DNA from: Reticulitermes lucifugus
Taxonomy: Eukaryota > Arthropoda > Insecta > Blattodea > Rhinotermitidae
DNA: 64,000 nucleotides
Assembly: GCA_026260175.1 (NCBI GenBank)
Contig: JAKCWW010000065.1
Span: forward strand, 1,701 to 65,700
Direction of reading: 5' to 3'
Below, piece after piece: positions 1-13,090 of this stretch. The number at the start of each line of letters is the position of its first letter. Positions within the stretch are counted from its first letter, which is position 1. A program made the translations under genes and the position numbers. Below the pieces are notes generated by a model, which had not been told where the DNA came from, did not search any database, and saw only the letters and a program-made list of their open reading frames with translations.

Positions 1-617
1 CATGTAAACTCTCATTCCCGATCGTCGGTTTGAAAGTATCCTCCCTCCCTAATTTTGCATTAATATCTCCTAACAGAATTTTCGTATGGTACTTAGGAAA
101 ATGATCGAAAACCTGTTATATTTCCTCATAGAAACTGTCCTTTGAGTCATCACTTTTCTCCTCAGTTGGTGCATGCTCATTCAGAACAATGATATTACAC
201 CAGCGACCTCTCAGCACCATATATGACATCCTGTCACTAACAAACTCTACTCTCTTAATAGCTGATACTATTCTCTGATGTACAAAATAACCTGTTCCCA
301 GTTTGTGGCTTTCATTTCCTTTTCCATAAAAAAAAGTATAATCCCCTGCTCTTATTGTGCCTACTTTATCCCACCTAACCTCCTGTACACCCCCTGAATC
401 TAATTTGTACCTAGCTAATTCCCTGGCCACTGTCATAAGTGACCCTGACCTATACAGGCACCTCACGTTCCATGTTCCAAATCTCATGTTCCTTGTCCGT
501 TGCTTAAGTTGTACCAAAGAATCAGTCCAGGTCCGATGCTTTGTGATCTGTTTCGTAACATGGTAATTTTTTACGGTGAGTAATTGTTACCACCTCGCCC
601 ACCCCCAAGCTGGAGGT
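1..617 (-). mobile_element. RTE-like LINE, 5' UTR and endonuclease N-terminal part
   Basis: This is a non-LTR retrotransposon piece reading leftwards and cut by the window edge. The reading frame 517-117 encodes the start of an apurinic-type (exonuclease/endonuclease/phosphatase fold) endonuclease, which nicks target DNA for target-primed reverse transcription. Visible motifs are RFGTWNVR, with its metal-binding Asn, at residues 12-19 and VQEVRWD, with the catalytic Glu, at residues 44-50. Past an in-frame TAA at 116-114 the same frame continues with QVFDHFPKYH and then GDINAKLG, the conserved GDxN motif, so one nonsense change interrupts an otherwise aligned domain. Right of 517 the sequence (TGTTACGAAAC, then a GC-rich stretch to about 617) looks like the element's 5' UTR, so this end is probably near full length. 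The reverse transcriptase would lie beyond the left edge. The family call rests on recalled RTE/BovB-type endonucleases that are often annotated as craniofacial development protein 2-like. Confidence 0.85.
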
Positions 618-3549
618 ATTTCATTAACTGGTATATAAAATTTGAATTTTTGCTGCTGATATAAATTTACCATACAAGCATTTTTGTGTAACACTAAATA
701 TATTTATGTAGTTAACAGTGACATGTAACTCAACATCAGCACTCACAGAAGGCATTATTGTGTTTCCGCTGCAAAAAGGTTACGCGAATGCGCCACGATA
801 TTACGTTGTGTGTACGTTGTCAGCCTTGTTTAATATTGATTTTGCTTCACATATGTAACAAGTCAACATAACATTTTTGTCACACAGATGCATGCTGAAT
901 AATTAGTAGATGTGATATACTACACGCCTGAACAGGATTTGCGTATTTTATTCCAGGCGATGTGAGTACGTAAGAAGTTCAAGAAAACACAACCAGACCC
1001 TATGAAGTTTGACATCTGCAGGGCGGTTTCATTTCTGTTTTCAAGTACCCAAAAAAACGTTGTCCAGAAAATAGGTTACAACATATAATTTGAATTCCTT
1101 ATTTTCTTCTGTAATAAGAACGGTTAAGACTTAAATTTAATGCTACCCCTCAGATTTCCACATAGTTTCCACCAAAGTTAAAGCATTTATTTTAACGTGG
1201 GAGGATCTTGTCTATTATTTTGTAATAGATTTCCACGTCCTGTGTTAGCAGCTATCGTGTCAGAAATGTTTTCAACTCGCGACCGTCTTAAAGTTGTGGC
1301 CACCAATATTCTGCTTCACTGCTGTGATCAGATGACTGATGTTCGCCGACAAATTCTGTTGATGTAATCATCATTGTAGGTTCTTTAGTTGCGAAATTAT
1401 ACGTCACATAAACTTATTTTTTAAGCGCCCTTGTTATTTGTCATTCGGGCAGATATTCAATAAGATGCACTGTATATAAATATTAATATTATATAATAAT
1501 TAAGACAATCTTGTTATCACATTAGAAAACTGACAACAAATAATAACCCCGTTAGGAACGAAAACGGTAATTATTTTTAAAAGATTTTTTATTGAAATAC
1601 CACTTGCATCTTCAATATTATTCCTAAAAATGTAAATATATGCAGAAATTTTTAACTCAGTCGCCTAAATATGAAGGTTGGTGTGCTGTATCAAAAAAAC
1701 AATATTTCTTACTTTCTATCCAATGTACGTACGTAGGTTCCATTAACGACATTTTGTGACGTCACATTTATTTTTTACTGCCTGAATCAATAACATTGCC
1801 TAGTCAAAAGTACCGTAAATATGAAATAAGTCAATTTGGGCAAAGAAATATTAGCAGTTGCCTAGTCAGATTTCAGTGGCAGACAGAAGTAACTTTATGA
1901 ATCGAATCACGTAATACGATTTTATAGAAACCACCAGAGAACCAAGACGGAAGAAACTAGAACAGTGGGAAGGTAAGAAATTATACGAGATAAAAAGAAC
2001 AAGAGGGATAATGTGTATGAAAAGTTGCACAGAAATCGCTTCTACTCTTGTTCTATTAAACGTATCTGCCTTAAAGTGAGAATTAGACTTAACTGCTATT
2101 TAAAATCGTGTTTTTTAGAGAACACTGATCATAGCAGTGAGAAGCTCAAATGGAATTTTATTTTTACTGTCGGTTATTATTTTAGCAGTCTGGAACACTG
2201 AACAAAAAGAAAAAAAGATTTTGCATAGAGGACAGACGCTTTTGGAGTGTGCAGCCATAATGAATGCTCCGGTTACTTTTGGCGTTTTATTAACACGTAG
2301 CTCTTTGGTTTCGTACATGCAATAAGATCGCGCTTCCTTTAGCAAGACTAACTAGATAGTGGCGGTGCCGCAGGGACTGAGCGTAATGAGCATGGCTAAT
2401 GAAGGAGGCTTGTTACAACCGCAAGCTTTCAGCCTTCAAATTGCAATTAATTGTAGGGGATTTCTTATCAAATTTGCAACTCCTAACCAAATGATCGACT
2501 ATCTAACTTATTCCTTAATATTCATTACAACTATATTATTATGATTATGGCATTGCAGTTACACGTTTTCCATTGTGTGATTAGAATGAAAGATTTTACG
2601 AGCAACGCCTACTGATGAATAGCAGCTTTATCTAATTAAGCCAACTGTTTAAGCCCGTGTACTCCAATTTTTATTTTTGAAAGGAAACAGAAAATTAGCC
2701 GAAAATTTTATTCTTACATTACAATCCTGTAGGTAAATTAGATAAAGAAGAACCAGTAGGTGACGTCCAGTAGCATTGACACAGTAATAATAAAATAATA
2801 AAATATAATAGTGAAAATAACATAAGGTTACTAAACGCTTCAATGTTTGAGCCTTTGCACTACTTGATCAAACTTTTGAGGTCCTCGATTCTATCCCTGA
2901 CCTTTACTTTAGGGACTGTGATATAGAAGCAATGATTAACTTTGACACAGAGCGCGAGCAGAGTTAAGTGAATTTTAGATTTGTTTTTATATGTTTATAA
3001 TAGCATAACAAACGGTTACAATTGAGAGGGGTTTACAGGATTAGTTAACAAAAATTAGAAAATTTTTATCAAAGAAAACAATGTCACCGTCATAAAAATG
3101 TACGTTATTTTATAGGTAATGAACATTTTTCCCTGAAGTTCCGAACGAATAACCTAAAACATTTATCAGAAAAACAGAAAGAATATCAATACTGGTAACT
3201 AGATACATTTACAATATTATATTAATACTTGCACTTTTGAAAAACACCTCGATGTAAAATTTTGTTGAAATAATTCTTCAACCTACAATTAAATTACTTA
3301 TTCAAAGCCCAAGAGTTTAAACAGAGTAAACAAAGAAACCATGCATTTTGGCCTCATTTACGACTTCGTATCCTTCCAAAAATAAATGCCCATAAAGGGC
3401 AGTGTGTTTGCTCTTTGAGAGAAACTAATATTTTGAATAAATTTTGAAGAATTTCCGGCTTAAAATATTTGAATATTATAGAATCTTACACGGATACACA
3501 GAAAACTGTGTGTTGTGATATGTTTGAACAGGATAGAAGGAAGTTGCAG
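618..3549. other. Unannotated AT-rich stretch
   Basis: I see no gene or classifiable repeat here. Open frames are short (83 residues or fewer) and show no recognisable domain. Confidence 0.6.
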
Positions 3550-3826
3550 CTGAGCAAGCATGTTCGATATAGTGACTAGGTTACGGGCTTCGAATTCCGC
3601 AGGAGCAAAAAAAAATTCTCTCTTCTCCAAAACGACCAGGCCGGCTGCGTGTTTGTCCCAGTCTCCAATTCAATGAGTACCTGAGGCTCTTTCTCAGGCG
3701 GTAAGAAGGCCAGAGCGTGAGGCTTTTCTCCATTAATGCTGACGTTTTGAACGAGTAAAGCTATACTTCTCCTTTCCCAGCAGGCATACATGGCACGCAA
3801 ACGGAAAAATTTAACTTCTTGCTCCA
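3550..3826 (+). repeat. tRNA-derived SINE, family B
   Basis: The left end has a tRNA-like internal promoter remnant with a B-box-like GGGCTTCGAATTCCG at 3584-3598. The body contains CAATGAGTACCTGAGGCTC, then CAGGCGGTAAGAAGGCC, and near the 3' end a GGCATACATGGCACG hairpin followed by a degraded (ACCTTT)-like tail. The same order of blocks occurs at 63525-63820 and, more diverged, at 24445-24692. The A box is no longer clear. Such SINEs are transcribed by RNA polymerase III and mobilised by a partner LINE. Confidence 0.7.
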
Positions 3827-5577
3827 CCCTAAGGCATTAGTTGAAACATATCTAAGCCCGATAATGGCATTCTCTCAGGAATAATAGGAGTAAAGGAGTA
3901 CCGAACATAATTCTTAAAATCTACCTATCTAGGCATATATTTATTGGCCTACTTGCACAAATTTCTCAGTATGATTATTTCTCAATGTCAAGATTTGGAA
4001 ACTTGCCGTCTTTTAGTTTTCGTTAATGCTAATTAAAAAGTGACTGGTTAGCTCTTTAATGTGGTCTACCGTCTTTTCGTCCACATCCCTTACAATGATC
4101 ATTTTAACTTATCACGCACATTGTCTCTGTGTAAGTAGAGATTTAGATTTTGATTAGGGAAGCTATCAGTATCAAGACTACAGTCAACGATATATTACCA
4201 GATTTGAGTAGGGTGCGTCAGTGGATTGACACTAACAAGGAATCCCCGAAATTTGTGAAGAAAACCCTGTTACAATGCCAATTTGTTTGCCACAAACTCC
4301 ACATGTCTTGCCCTAAAGAGAAAACAGGATCTCAGGAGTGTTATATAAATGCGAAAATCGCCTATAAACAAAGACTTGTGGGAGAATGAAGAAATGAATA
4401 CAGAATTTTTATCAGAAACACAGGAATAAAACATTGGGCAGAGATGTGAGGATAAGGAACCAGGATAAGAGGAAGTGAACGGAATTCATTTTGTCAGAAG
4501 AGAGCACAATAGCTGACTGCTATAGGCATAATAATGGATATTTGGGTGCCATAATTATGGAAAATTTTTGCTATTCCTGGGCTAATATTTATTTTCATGA
4601 ATGTCTGTGATCAGTGAAGTTACTTACAAAGAGACAGACAGATACAAATTTTAAATGGGATAGTTAAAGTTTTCTATTCTACAACCTCCGAGAATTATGA
4701 AAGTAGCCATATTTAAGTAAAGTCTGCTTATTTAACGTAGCCATCATTGCAGGGCACAGTGAGACAGGTACACAGCCATGTTTGTGCATTGAACATAAAC
4801 AGTTTTATTTCTGTTGATGTGAAAGCGTGTGTCATATATTAGCACTCTGTTGTCGACATGTACTGCATGTCTTTGTTCCTTTGACATCACAGGGCTGCAA
4901 TATTGTATTGTAATGGTTAACCGCTCAATTAGACGTCGTGTTACATTAATGACTTTCCGAGTGTAACATAAATAGGCTCATTCGCAATTAACAAAAATGG
5001 CGTTACTCGAATTACCTTCAGTTATTCATAACGCTAATGAGAGAGTAATAGAGTGTCACATAGCAGGATGAAAATAGGGCTAATTGATAATAGTATCTGC
5101 ATGAAACTGATCCGAAGTCAGAAATCAAAAGAGCTGACTGAGTTCTGTGGAATATTAACAACTAGACGTAATTCAAAGCAAACTTTAAATCTCTGTAATA
5201 TTAATCTGGAAATGTAAAAGCACAGTAAATACACACTTAAAAGAGAGGCGTTTTATCGTATCTCCCACCTGATCATTATTTTTGTTAAAATTGTCAGCTT
5301 ACACTTACATTAAATAGTAGTATATCAGTAAAAACCCGACCAGTTTGGTGCGTCCACTTAACTGGGCTCGAAAGTCCCTAACACTCCCATGGCCGAAAAG
5401 TGTAGGCACCCACGAAATCTACAGTTTCCTGAGAAAGTGATTGAATAAATTTGGAAAGGTATCACTGATAATCCTTAGACTTAATTATATGTAAATTGAA
5501 AACTTTGTCTAATAAATTACATAATTGTATTTTGATTAACGAGGAGCTTTATGGTCTTTATTGATCACTAAATATCA
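3827..5577. other. Unannotated AT-rich stretch
   Basis: Nothing recognisable. A 79-residue frame at 4150-4389 (+) shows no domain and is probably fortuitous. Confidence 0.6.
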
Positions 5578-5899
5578 TTCGGATGATCAAATCAGGAAGA
5601 ATGAGATGGGCGGGGCATGTGACACATATGGAGGACAGGAGAGGTGCATGCAGGGTTTTGGTGGGGAGAAGGGAGGGAAGGAGACTAATTGGAAGGCCTA
5701 GGCGTAGATGGGAGGATAATATTAAAATGCATCTTAAATATGTGAGTGGGGAGGTGTAGACTACTTGCTCTGGGTCAGGGTATGAACAGGTGGCTGGCTC
5801 TTGCGAATGCGGTAATAAAACTTCGGGTTCCCTAAAATGCGGGGAATTACTTGACCAGGAAGAACTCTGGTCCATTGAGTTTAGTTAGTTAGTTAGTTA
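5578..5899 (+). mobile_element. LINE 3' end: RT C-terminus and (GTTA)n tail
   Basis: The plus strand encodes IRMIKSGRMRWAGHV and later GRPRRRWEDNIKM. These are the zinc-knuckle-less C-terminal blocks that follow the reverse transcriptase domain in a widespread insect non-LTR lineage. The frame closes with TAG after EV, and the downstream part (through WLL and NFGFP in a shifted frame) is decayed. The sequence ends in a TTAGTTAGTTAGTTAGTT simple tail at 5880-5899, the expected 3' end of a target-primed insertion. The copy is strongly 5' truncated, and I found no convincing target-site duplication. Copies of the same C-terminal region recur at 15883-16110, 18571-18830, 22325-22581 and 41690-41940. 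Confidence 0.8.
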
Positions 5900-8637
5900 A
5901 GTATATTTTAATATGGTTTTCAGGGTTAAAATTAATTCAGGAACTTTGTCATCGGCACATTTTTCGGTTCACAGGCCTCTTGTGGACACGGCTCCCGCTT
6001 TAGGAAAGTCTGGTGTAAGTAACTGAAAGAATCTATGGAGTATGGTCCTTCTTAAATAGCTAGAAGTCGTTAATCTGACTAACAGAGTCCACGCTATTGG
6101 ACCTTAACCGGATCCAGTGTTATTCACTTTTCCTTCTACCATCTTATTTATTTAACACATATTTCCACAATATGTTAACCAAATCACTGATTAACTAAAT
6201 AATTAAATACCCAAGAGAATTGCATTGCATTTTAATCCACGATTTACTCGGCCTCTCATTCGAAAATGAGAACACCTCATATTTCTTGTTTTATAAAATG
6301 TTACATGACCGAAAGTCTGTATGTTGCTGTTACCCTGTTACATATGCAAATGATCAAGAATGTTGACCGGGAGGCTGATTGCACTGAATAAATTTTTGGT
6401 GATTTTCCTCACTCCATATATCGAACTTACTAAGTTGTATCTGAAAATGTCTCACAGCACGACAACTACTGTACAGATCATTCCTCATGAATTTTCTCCC
6501 ATACGATGCTAACCTATATAAATTATGCAATTTACAAATTTCGTGTATTTTAAGAAACAGCATATTGTTGCTCTTTGAATTTATCTCAGTTCACACTGAT
6601 ATTTGACGTCGTGAAAAATACTTATTTTGGGTAAAAGCGTTGCGTCAGAAATTGATCAGTAATACTAACTTAATTTCAGGCTGCATTTTGTCAGCACACA
6701 GCTTCTGGTGTATACAAATAGTATTACACAAAATGTTCCTTAAACACGACATCCCAGATATTTAAATATTTGTAATTTTTAAAAAGTATTAATTAATGTT
6801 ATGATTAACAAAAATAATTTAGTATACTTTAAATAAATTAACAAACTTACACTTCAGTTACGCATCCTTTACTAATTTAATCAATGTGGGTAAGTTTTTA
6901 CGACGAAGGTTTTCGAAAAGCTTATCAGGGATGACGAAGCTGTGAATTAAATATCGAAACTTAAACCCATTATTAAGCATATCACTTTAGTTTGTCACTT
7001 TGCGTTAAAATCATCCTAAAAAGAGATGGCTAAATTTAAGTTAAAATCCAAAGGAACACGTAATGTTTATTATCAAGTTACTTTTCGTGTAACCGTGAAA
7101 TATGACATCATTATCATGCTTAATTAATGACAACACAGTTAATAAAACTAGTCACATACGGAATACCAATGCCCAACTATTTGACTGTTTATCAACGAAA
7201 TATTCCTTCACCATTTTTCGAATTATACATAAGCTTTTCACATTCCTTAATAGTCATCCTCGTTCTGTCATGATTCGAATATTGTTTACTTGCATTGACA
7301 TCTTTCATTAGGCCTACAGTTCACAAAATTGTTTACAACAAACTTAATTCTATAGGTTTTTGTACGCTTTCGTGGAGGATATTTTTCAGTCTTGGTAGTC
7401 TTCTGGGTTTTGAACATTAGCACGTTCCTTCGAAATTAGGGTGTTAATCAAATAACCCACAAGGCGTCAAGTCTTTCCTGGAGCAAAAGAAGCAACTAGC
7501 ACTGTATAAATAGACCTCTCAAATATCAACACAATAATTATGTAATTAACTATTTAAAAAACATTTCATTTCCTGCAGTTTATTATGTAATACTTGTAAT
7601 GGGGGCACATTTTTTCATGTTAAGATACCTCACCTTCTACCTTAAAGAAACCTTAATCGTGAGCTGCAGTAGTCAATATTATTAGATTAAGTGAACAGAT
7701 GTGAACGACCATGGATCTTCTGTTAGTACGAAGCACCTCTTCTAAAGAAGAATGAAAATGTAGATCTGTTTCTCTTGAACCCAAATCCCGTGAATTATTC
7801 ATAAATATCCCGAATGCACGACTGCCATTATTTTCGAATGACGAGAGAAAGAATTTGTGTGGGGTGGAAATAAAATTCATAAGCCAATATTTAAATTTAA
7901 ATTAACATGTGTGGCTTTGGTCAATGCTGATGAAAAATAACACAATGGAAAGTATGAAATTCCTTGTTCATAATCATCAGTTTAATTAAAACTCAGCAGC
8001 ATGAAAATCTCTTTCGATATGTACATATATACATATACTTATATTTCTTTTCCCCATTTAATTTGAACAGGTTTCCTTTCAAATCGAATACCATATTTTT
8101 CCAGAACCGAAAGCTGTTATGTCTCTTGTGAAACAAACACAGCACGGCCAAACTGCCAAGTTAGAAAAGCATTCTACTTAAGCTCCATCCTTATTAATCT
8201 GGAGGTTGTCGCACGGTTACCATGGCTACCAGTAAATCCTTTTCGATGCTTTCGCTTTGTCATTCCCCAGCGGTTAGCTGCATAGCTGGCGTCTTGACAT
8301 TTTTAAAATCAAGAGCAGCTATTGGAGAGATTAATACTGAAGGCAGAGACGACGATTCAGAGAAGAGATGTTCTGAGTTTTTCCTTAAAATACATGCAGA
8401 ACATTTCATAAAAGGCAGTTTATTTCATTCTACTGAGAAAATTAATTCTGAAATTTAATTATCGGTAATGAGTAAAACATAAGATCCTCACCGTTATGAA
8501 ATCGCCTTTTGTTCTAATTCTATTATTGCAGTAATTCTTAACACATAATAACGAATATTCGGTATTTAAAACATCAACATTGCCTCTGTCTATGTGCTGG
8601 AAAGCAGACTAAATTCGAAGAAGAACTTACACAAGCC
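5900..8637. other. Unannotated AT-rich stretch
   Basis: No recognisable gene or repeat. Several frames of 60-78 residues occur (for example 8222-8458, +) without known domains. Confidence 0.6.
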
Positions 8638-8830
8638 AGGCAATCACCCTTGAAGCCAGTGAATCAACCAGCTGATCACTAGGTCGACTAATCAGGCAGT
8701 AAGTAAGTAGAAAAGGTGATCAATTAGGCAACCAATAAGTTGGTTAACACCCAACCGGTCAGTTAATCAGAGAGTCAGCCATTCAGCTGTTTACCCAACC
8801 AATCTGCCGAGCAGTCAGTGAACCAGCCGT
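8638..8830. repeat. Degenerate short tandem repeat rich in CAGTCA/CCAATCA words
   Basis: About 190 bases are built from variants of short words such as AACCAG, CAGTCA, AATCAG and CCAACC, spaced 10-14 bases apart. This looks like a decayed minisatellite. No exact unit survives, so the period is approximate. Confidence 0.5.
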
Positions 8831-9839
8831 TGCGATAAGCAGATAGTGACAAAGGCAGTAGTCGCTTTCTAGGCAGCCATTAAAAATGAATTTTTAGACA
8901 TATCATTTTTTCTTCTCCATATCATAAGGAAAAGACAGACAAGGTACAAGAGAAATAAATGACACTCTCTAGACTTAATCCGAGACGATGTGCGAAGTGG
9001 GATGACAGCCATGCACTATGAAAGACCTGGATTCAGGATAGTGTTTCAGAGGCTTCATGTTCCATGGCGCATAACAGATAAACAATTCTGCTATTTCACA
9101 AAATTGTGCATAGTCTGCTGTTAAATAAAAGCATAGATATGTGTATATGAACAGAAAAATGAAAACAGAAACAAGAAGAAACACAATTATATTGTATATT
9201 TCACAGAATTTATTACATATTTATACATAAACCCCAATAATCACTACAGCTTTTAGTGCAGTCACATTATTTCCTTCAGAGCTTAGAGGTTAGATAAACG
9301 TGTATAGGAACTTTATGGGAAAAACTGTTGGAAATGTTTTAGATGTCTTAGGTATCGCCTAAATGCAAAGCCAACAAGATGGATAATGGAATTTAGGGAA
9401 GTTTGTTGTGAGAATGCGACTTGGGTGAAGCTGTGGCTAGTATCGCGTCCAATGAAGGCTTTGGTTTTAGAAGTGTTCATCCACCTTATACACTACAATC
9501 TTAGTATCTGAAGAGCGCTGGTTATAGTCATTTATCTATTCGAGTTTAGACGTGCTTACAACGGTAATTGTGACTATTTTTCTACTATTTCTAAAACATG
9601 TTGTCTAGGCTTTAGATTCCTAGGCCAAGTCTGCACGGTGTATTTTATTGATTTGTAATTTTTATCGCAATTTGGGGCCTAGTACAGAAGCGATTAATAT
9701 ATAGGATTATGGAAATATCTGCTAATTTGCCACTACTGAACGTATATATTAGCTCTAGTGTGTTTGTCCCTCAATGAAGTGTGCCGTCGTCTTACCATGG
9801 ATATAACGTCACTAAGGTCATGAGAATCTGAAGACATCC
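8831..9839. other. Unannotated stretch
   Basis: I see nothing classifiable here. Confidence 0.55.
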
Positions 9840-10492
9840 ATCCACAATAAAGATTATCATGGATCAAAAGCAACTAGAGAAGGCACAATATTTACTTACC
9901 TGGGTAGCCTGATAAAAAGTGATGCAATATGTACAAGTGAAATTAAATCCACAATTTCTATGGCAAGAGTGGAATTCAACAAGTGGAAGAATTTTTTCAC
10001 CAACAAATTGAACTGAAATGTAAGAAACAGACTAGTGAAATGCTACATTTGGAGTATAGTTTTTATAATGCTGAAACTTGGACACTGTGAAAAGTAGTTC
10101 ATACAACCCCTTAAAAGTTTTGAAATGTAATGCTGGAGAAGGATGGAAAAGATCAGTTGGACCGATGGTGTAAAAATGAAGAAGTATTACACAAAGTTAA
10201 AGAGGAAAGGAACATCCTACATATATTAACAAGAATGAAGGCTAAATGTATTGACAAAATCTTTGTAGGAACTGCCTTCTAAAACGCGTTATTTAAGGAT
10301 AAATGGAAGGAAATATAGAAGGGGTGGGAAGAAGAGGAAGAAGACATAAGCAGCTACTGGCTGATCTTAAGGAAAAGAGATGTTTCTGCAACTTGAAAGA
10401 CGAAGCACTAGATGGCCCTCTCTGAAGAACTCGCTTTCGAAGAGGCTACGGACCTGTCGCTAGACAGACTACGTAATGATGAATAACATCAC
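9840..10492 (+). mobile_element. LINE 3' region: decayed RT C-terminal domain, second lineage
   Basis: The plus strand encodes FTYLGSLIKSDAICTSEIKS and then NRLVKCYIWSIVF, the blocks just after the polymerase core of an insect non-LTR reverse transcriptase. In shifted frames WRRMEKISWTDGVK, then a GRRGRRRK-like basic patch and finally a RYGPVRQT-like C-terminus follow. An in-frame TGA after FFTNKLN and several frame changes show it is old. It differs from the IKSxRxRWAGHV lineage at 5578-5899, so at least two LINE groups are present besides the RTE-like element at the left edge. The 5' part (endonuclease and most of the polymerase) is missing, typical 5' truncation. The end near 10492 is set by loss of similarity to the recalled protein. 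Confidence 0.8.
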
Positions 10493-11041
10493 ATGCTGCA
10501 GATTGTTCTCGGGGTTTCAATAGAAACTACAGTTGCATGGAGCCCAGTACTCCGCTTAATGTTGTTTCTCGGAAATGGGGGAAGCGAACGTTATGTGAAG
10601 TGATATTGGTAATTTCTGGACCTATAACCCTCTCAAAGGCCAAAACGGTATTTATACATTCATATGTTCGCTTATTACATGTCTGATAAAGACGTGTACA
10701 GGTGGGCTGTTCAACTCCTGACATCATGTAAGATAATTATAGGACCTGACACACATCAGAATGTCGGCAGTGGATGTCTGAAGCATTACTCGAATATTAT
10801 TACACATGTAGCTCGCAACATATTATCTTATGTTATGTTAAGGGTCGTGATTAATTCTCATCCAAGACGATACTTATGTATTAACCATACGGCTGTTTTT
10901 CAGTTCCTATTTCATGCTACTTAAGTTTAACACAAGAGAAGGCTGGAGTATTGAAAACGTTACATGAAGGAAAATGTATGTGTCTGTGTAAATGCTTATG
11001 CCTTTGAGGCCCGTACGCCAAAATACAGGATATTACCCATA
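10493..11041. other. Unannotated stretch
   Basis: Two overlapping opposite-strand frames (10527-10727 and 10664-10924) have no recognisable domain. I regard them as chance. Confidence 0.5.
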
Positions 11042-11369
11042 AATTGTAATGTGTAAAAGCAATCCCATTTCAGGCCTGGGCAGACCCTTAGGGTTCCAGG
11101 AGGTTGAGGCTCCCAGATTTCTAGAAAATCGGCACATGAATGTCGTAGGGTTGTCAGCCCTACGCACCGGCCACCTTACCACCCAGGAAATATTCCTGGT
11201 ACTCATTTCTCTTAGAGGCTGAGTCGACCCCAGGGCCATAGTGCGACCGAAACGATTATGTCAATGAAAAATTCCAATCACACCATCGGAACCTAACCCG
11301 CGACGTTCCGGCTTTAAGCGCAGTGCCTCAACCAACTGCGCCACCGCGTGCCCCCAATTGTAATATGTA
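11042..11369 (-). repeat. tRNA-derived SINE, family A, with near-perfect target-site duplication
   Basis: Read on the minus strand the element starts at 11355 with GGGGGCACGCGGTGGCGCAG. Its A box (TGGCGCAGTTGG) is intact, and a weakened B box follows near 11290. The body includes GGTCGACTCAGCCTCT and the end carries a CAGGCCTG...GGGATTGC block and a short AAAG-type tail near 11056. Flanks AATTGTAATGTGTA (11042-11055) and AATTGTAATATGTA (11356-11369) match at 13 of 14 positions, as expected for a target-site duplication. The element proper is therefore 11056-11355, about 300 bp and apparently full length. Confidence 0.85.
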
Positions 11370-12909
11370 TTGGGTGTATAATAAGTTGCAACTCATAAAT
11401 TGATCCGCAAAACGTGTATTGGATGTGATTCCACTCCTTCCCATGCCTTCATTGAGTTCGCAGGAAATATTTTACATACTAAACCGATATAGGGTGTTCG
11501 GCTAAGATATGATTTTCAAGTGTTTTCCATTGGGTATAATTGTTCCTACAAATATGGTATATAAATGAACATATATTAATATTACTGAAACGGTTCCTAG
11601 TTCAAGCTCATCCGTTAATATTTGAGACAAAATTTAAAGTTATGTCAGTTTTGTTAGCACCGGAATAGTAGTAACTCTGAAACGTCGTGTACATTAAACA
11701 CTATTCAGACAAAGAAAAATATTTAACATAATTATAATGTATATCAACCACTGCCACATGTCTTAGGAGAACATCCATATCAAAACCTGAAGTCGAATAT
11801 TAGATGAGCAGAATTTTTAAGCGTATGGATTTGCTAGAGTACAATACAGAATTTAACATTTGAAGGCCCCACGTTCATCTCATTTATATATAAAAATTCA
11901 ATTTATACTCCACAGATAACACAGTCCATGTCCACTTTGGAGATCAACCAGTTAATACTACTCAGGAAAATAATCGGTATTTTTTATGCAAATCACAGTA
12001 AATATATAAATACTGTGTGAAAAAATGCAGCGTTTCTTAATGTTACAGCAGGTTTTATTGTAGACACTTCAGAGTAGTGGCTACGCTCTCAGTGAAACAC
12101 ACATATCATAGTCCATATATGGTGAGTTTTATATATGGTTACTCTTAATTCTATTTGTGGTAAATGTTCTAAGTCCAGTATAATTAATTTCAACTGCCTT
12201 AACAGCCACCCTATTGTACGTGTTACCGTCAAAACTTTGAGGAATTATACAACATTTTAGCATCGGCATACTATGAATTCTAGCACACTTGTCTCTATTT
12301 ATGCCACGTTAAACACCATCACATCACACAGCATCTAATCAAGCCATATCTTTCCATTTTACATGGTATATAATAATCCACAAACTTGAAGGTAAACACC
12401 ATTTCTATGATTCTATATTCATGTAGGTTAATCCAGTGTGTTACCTGCATGTAATGTAATTTCTCAGTTATTTCCTACAAGCTTCCTACATGGCGATCTA
12501 GGCATTAGGTACATTTCATGATACGTAATATGTAGTGCTGTGGTATTACACAGCAGAATTACTGGCTCTGACGGAGAAAAGAAAGGCCGTAATAGCGCAG
12601 CAATCAAATTGCGGTGTATCTGAAAGGCACGAAAATGGTTGCGTTGATGGATGTTCAAATGCTACGGTGTTACCGCGCGAATGTGATTGTCATGCAGACG
12701 CGCAACGATGGCAGTTTTCGATGCTGACAGCAACACATTTTTCACATCGGGTTATCGATGTGTACGCCATACTCCTTTTCTTTTAAAAGCAGTGTCGCCT
12801 GCTGCTTGAATACCCAGCCGGCCAGTAGAGATTTTAGCTGTGCGAATGTTATAGGCCTAAGATATACAACAAAATACGATTCATACCATGAAATGCGAAC
12901 AGGGTGAGT
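11370..12909. other. Unannotated AT-rich stretch
   Basis: Mostly unclassifiable. A TATAGGGTGTTCGGCTAAG block at 11489 resembles the termini of some mariner/Tc1-type elements, but no opposite terminus was found. Confidence 0.45.
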
Positions 12910-13090
12910 TCAGTTATTGTACTGACTGGCAATGGACTGTACGTACTGGATTCGATTTCCGGCAGTAGCAGTGACATTTATCTTAACCTCGTCATTCATA
13001 CTACTACGTAGTGGTAAGACCCATCTAGCCTCGTGTCTATAGAGCACCGGCACGTCCTCGAGAATGAAGCGACAGGAGTGTGCAGTTGAC
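12910..13090 (+). repeat. Possible decayed SINE, family B
   Basis: A TACTGACTGGCAATGGACTG block followed by GGATTCGATTTCCGGC (B-box-like, about 12948-12963) and then GTGGTAAGACCCATCTAGCC mirrors the order of blocks in family B SINEs at 3550 and 24445. Similarity is weak and the 3' end is not identified. Confidence 0.35.

Noticed and set aside
11022-11239. Frames such as STQPLREMSTRNISW inside SINE copies
   Set aside because: These recur wherever family A SINEs occur and reflect the SINE sequence rather than a gene.
11489-11700. Possible mariner/Tc1 terminal region starting TATAGGGTGTTCGG
   Set aside because: No opposite terminus, transposase remains or second copy could be found by eye, so it is left unannotated.
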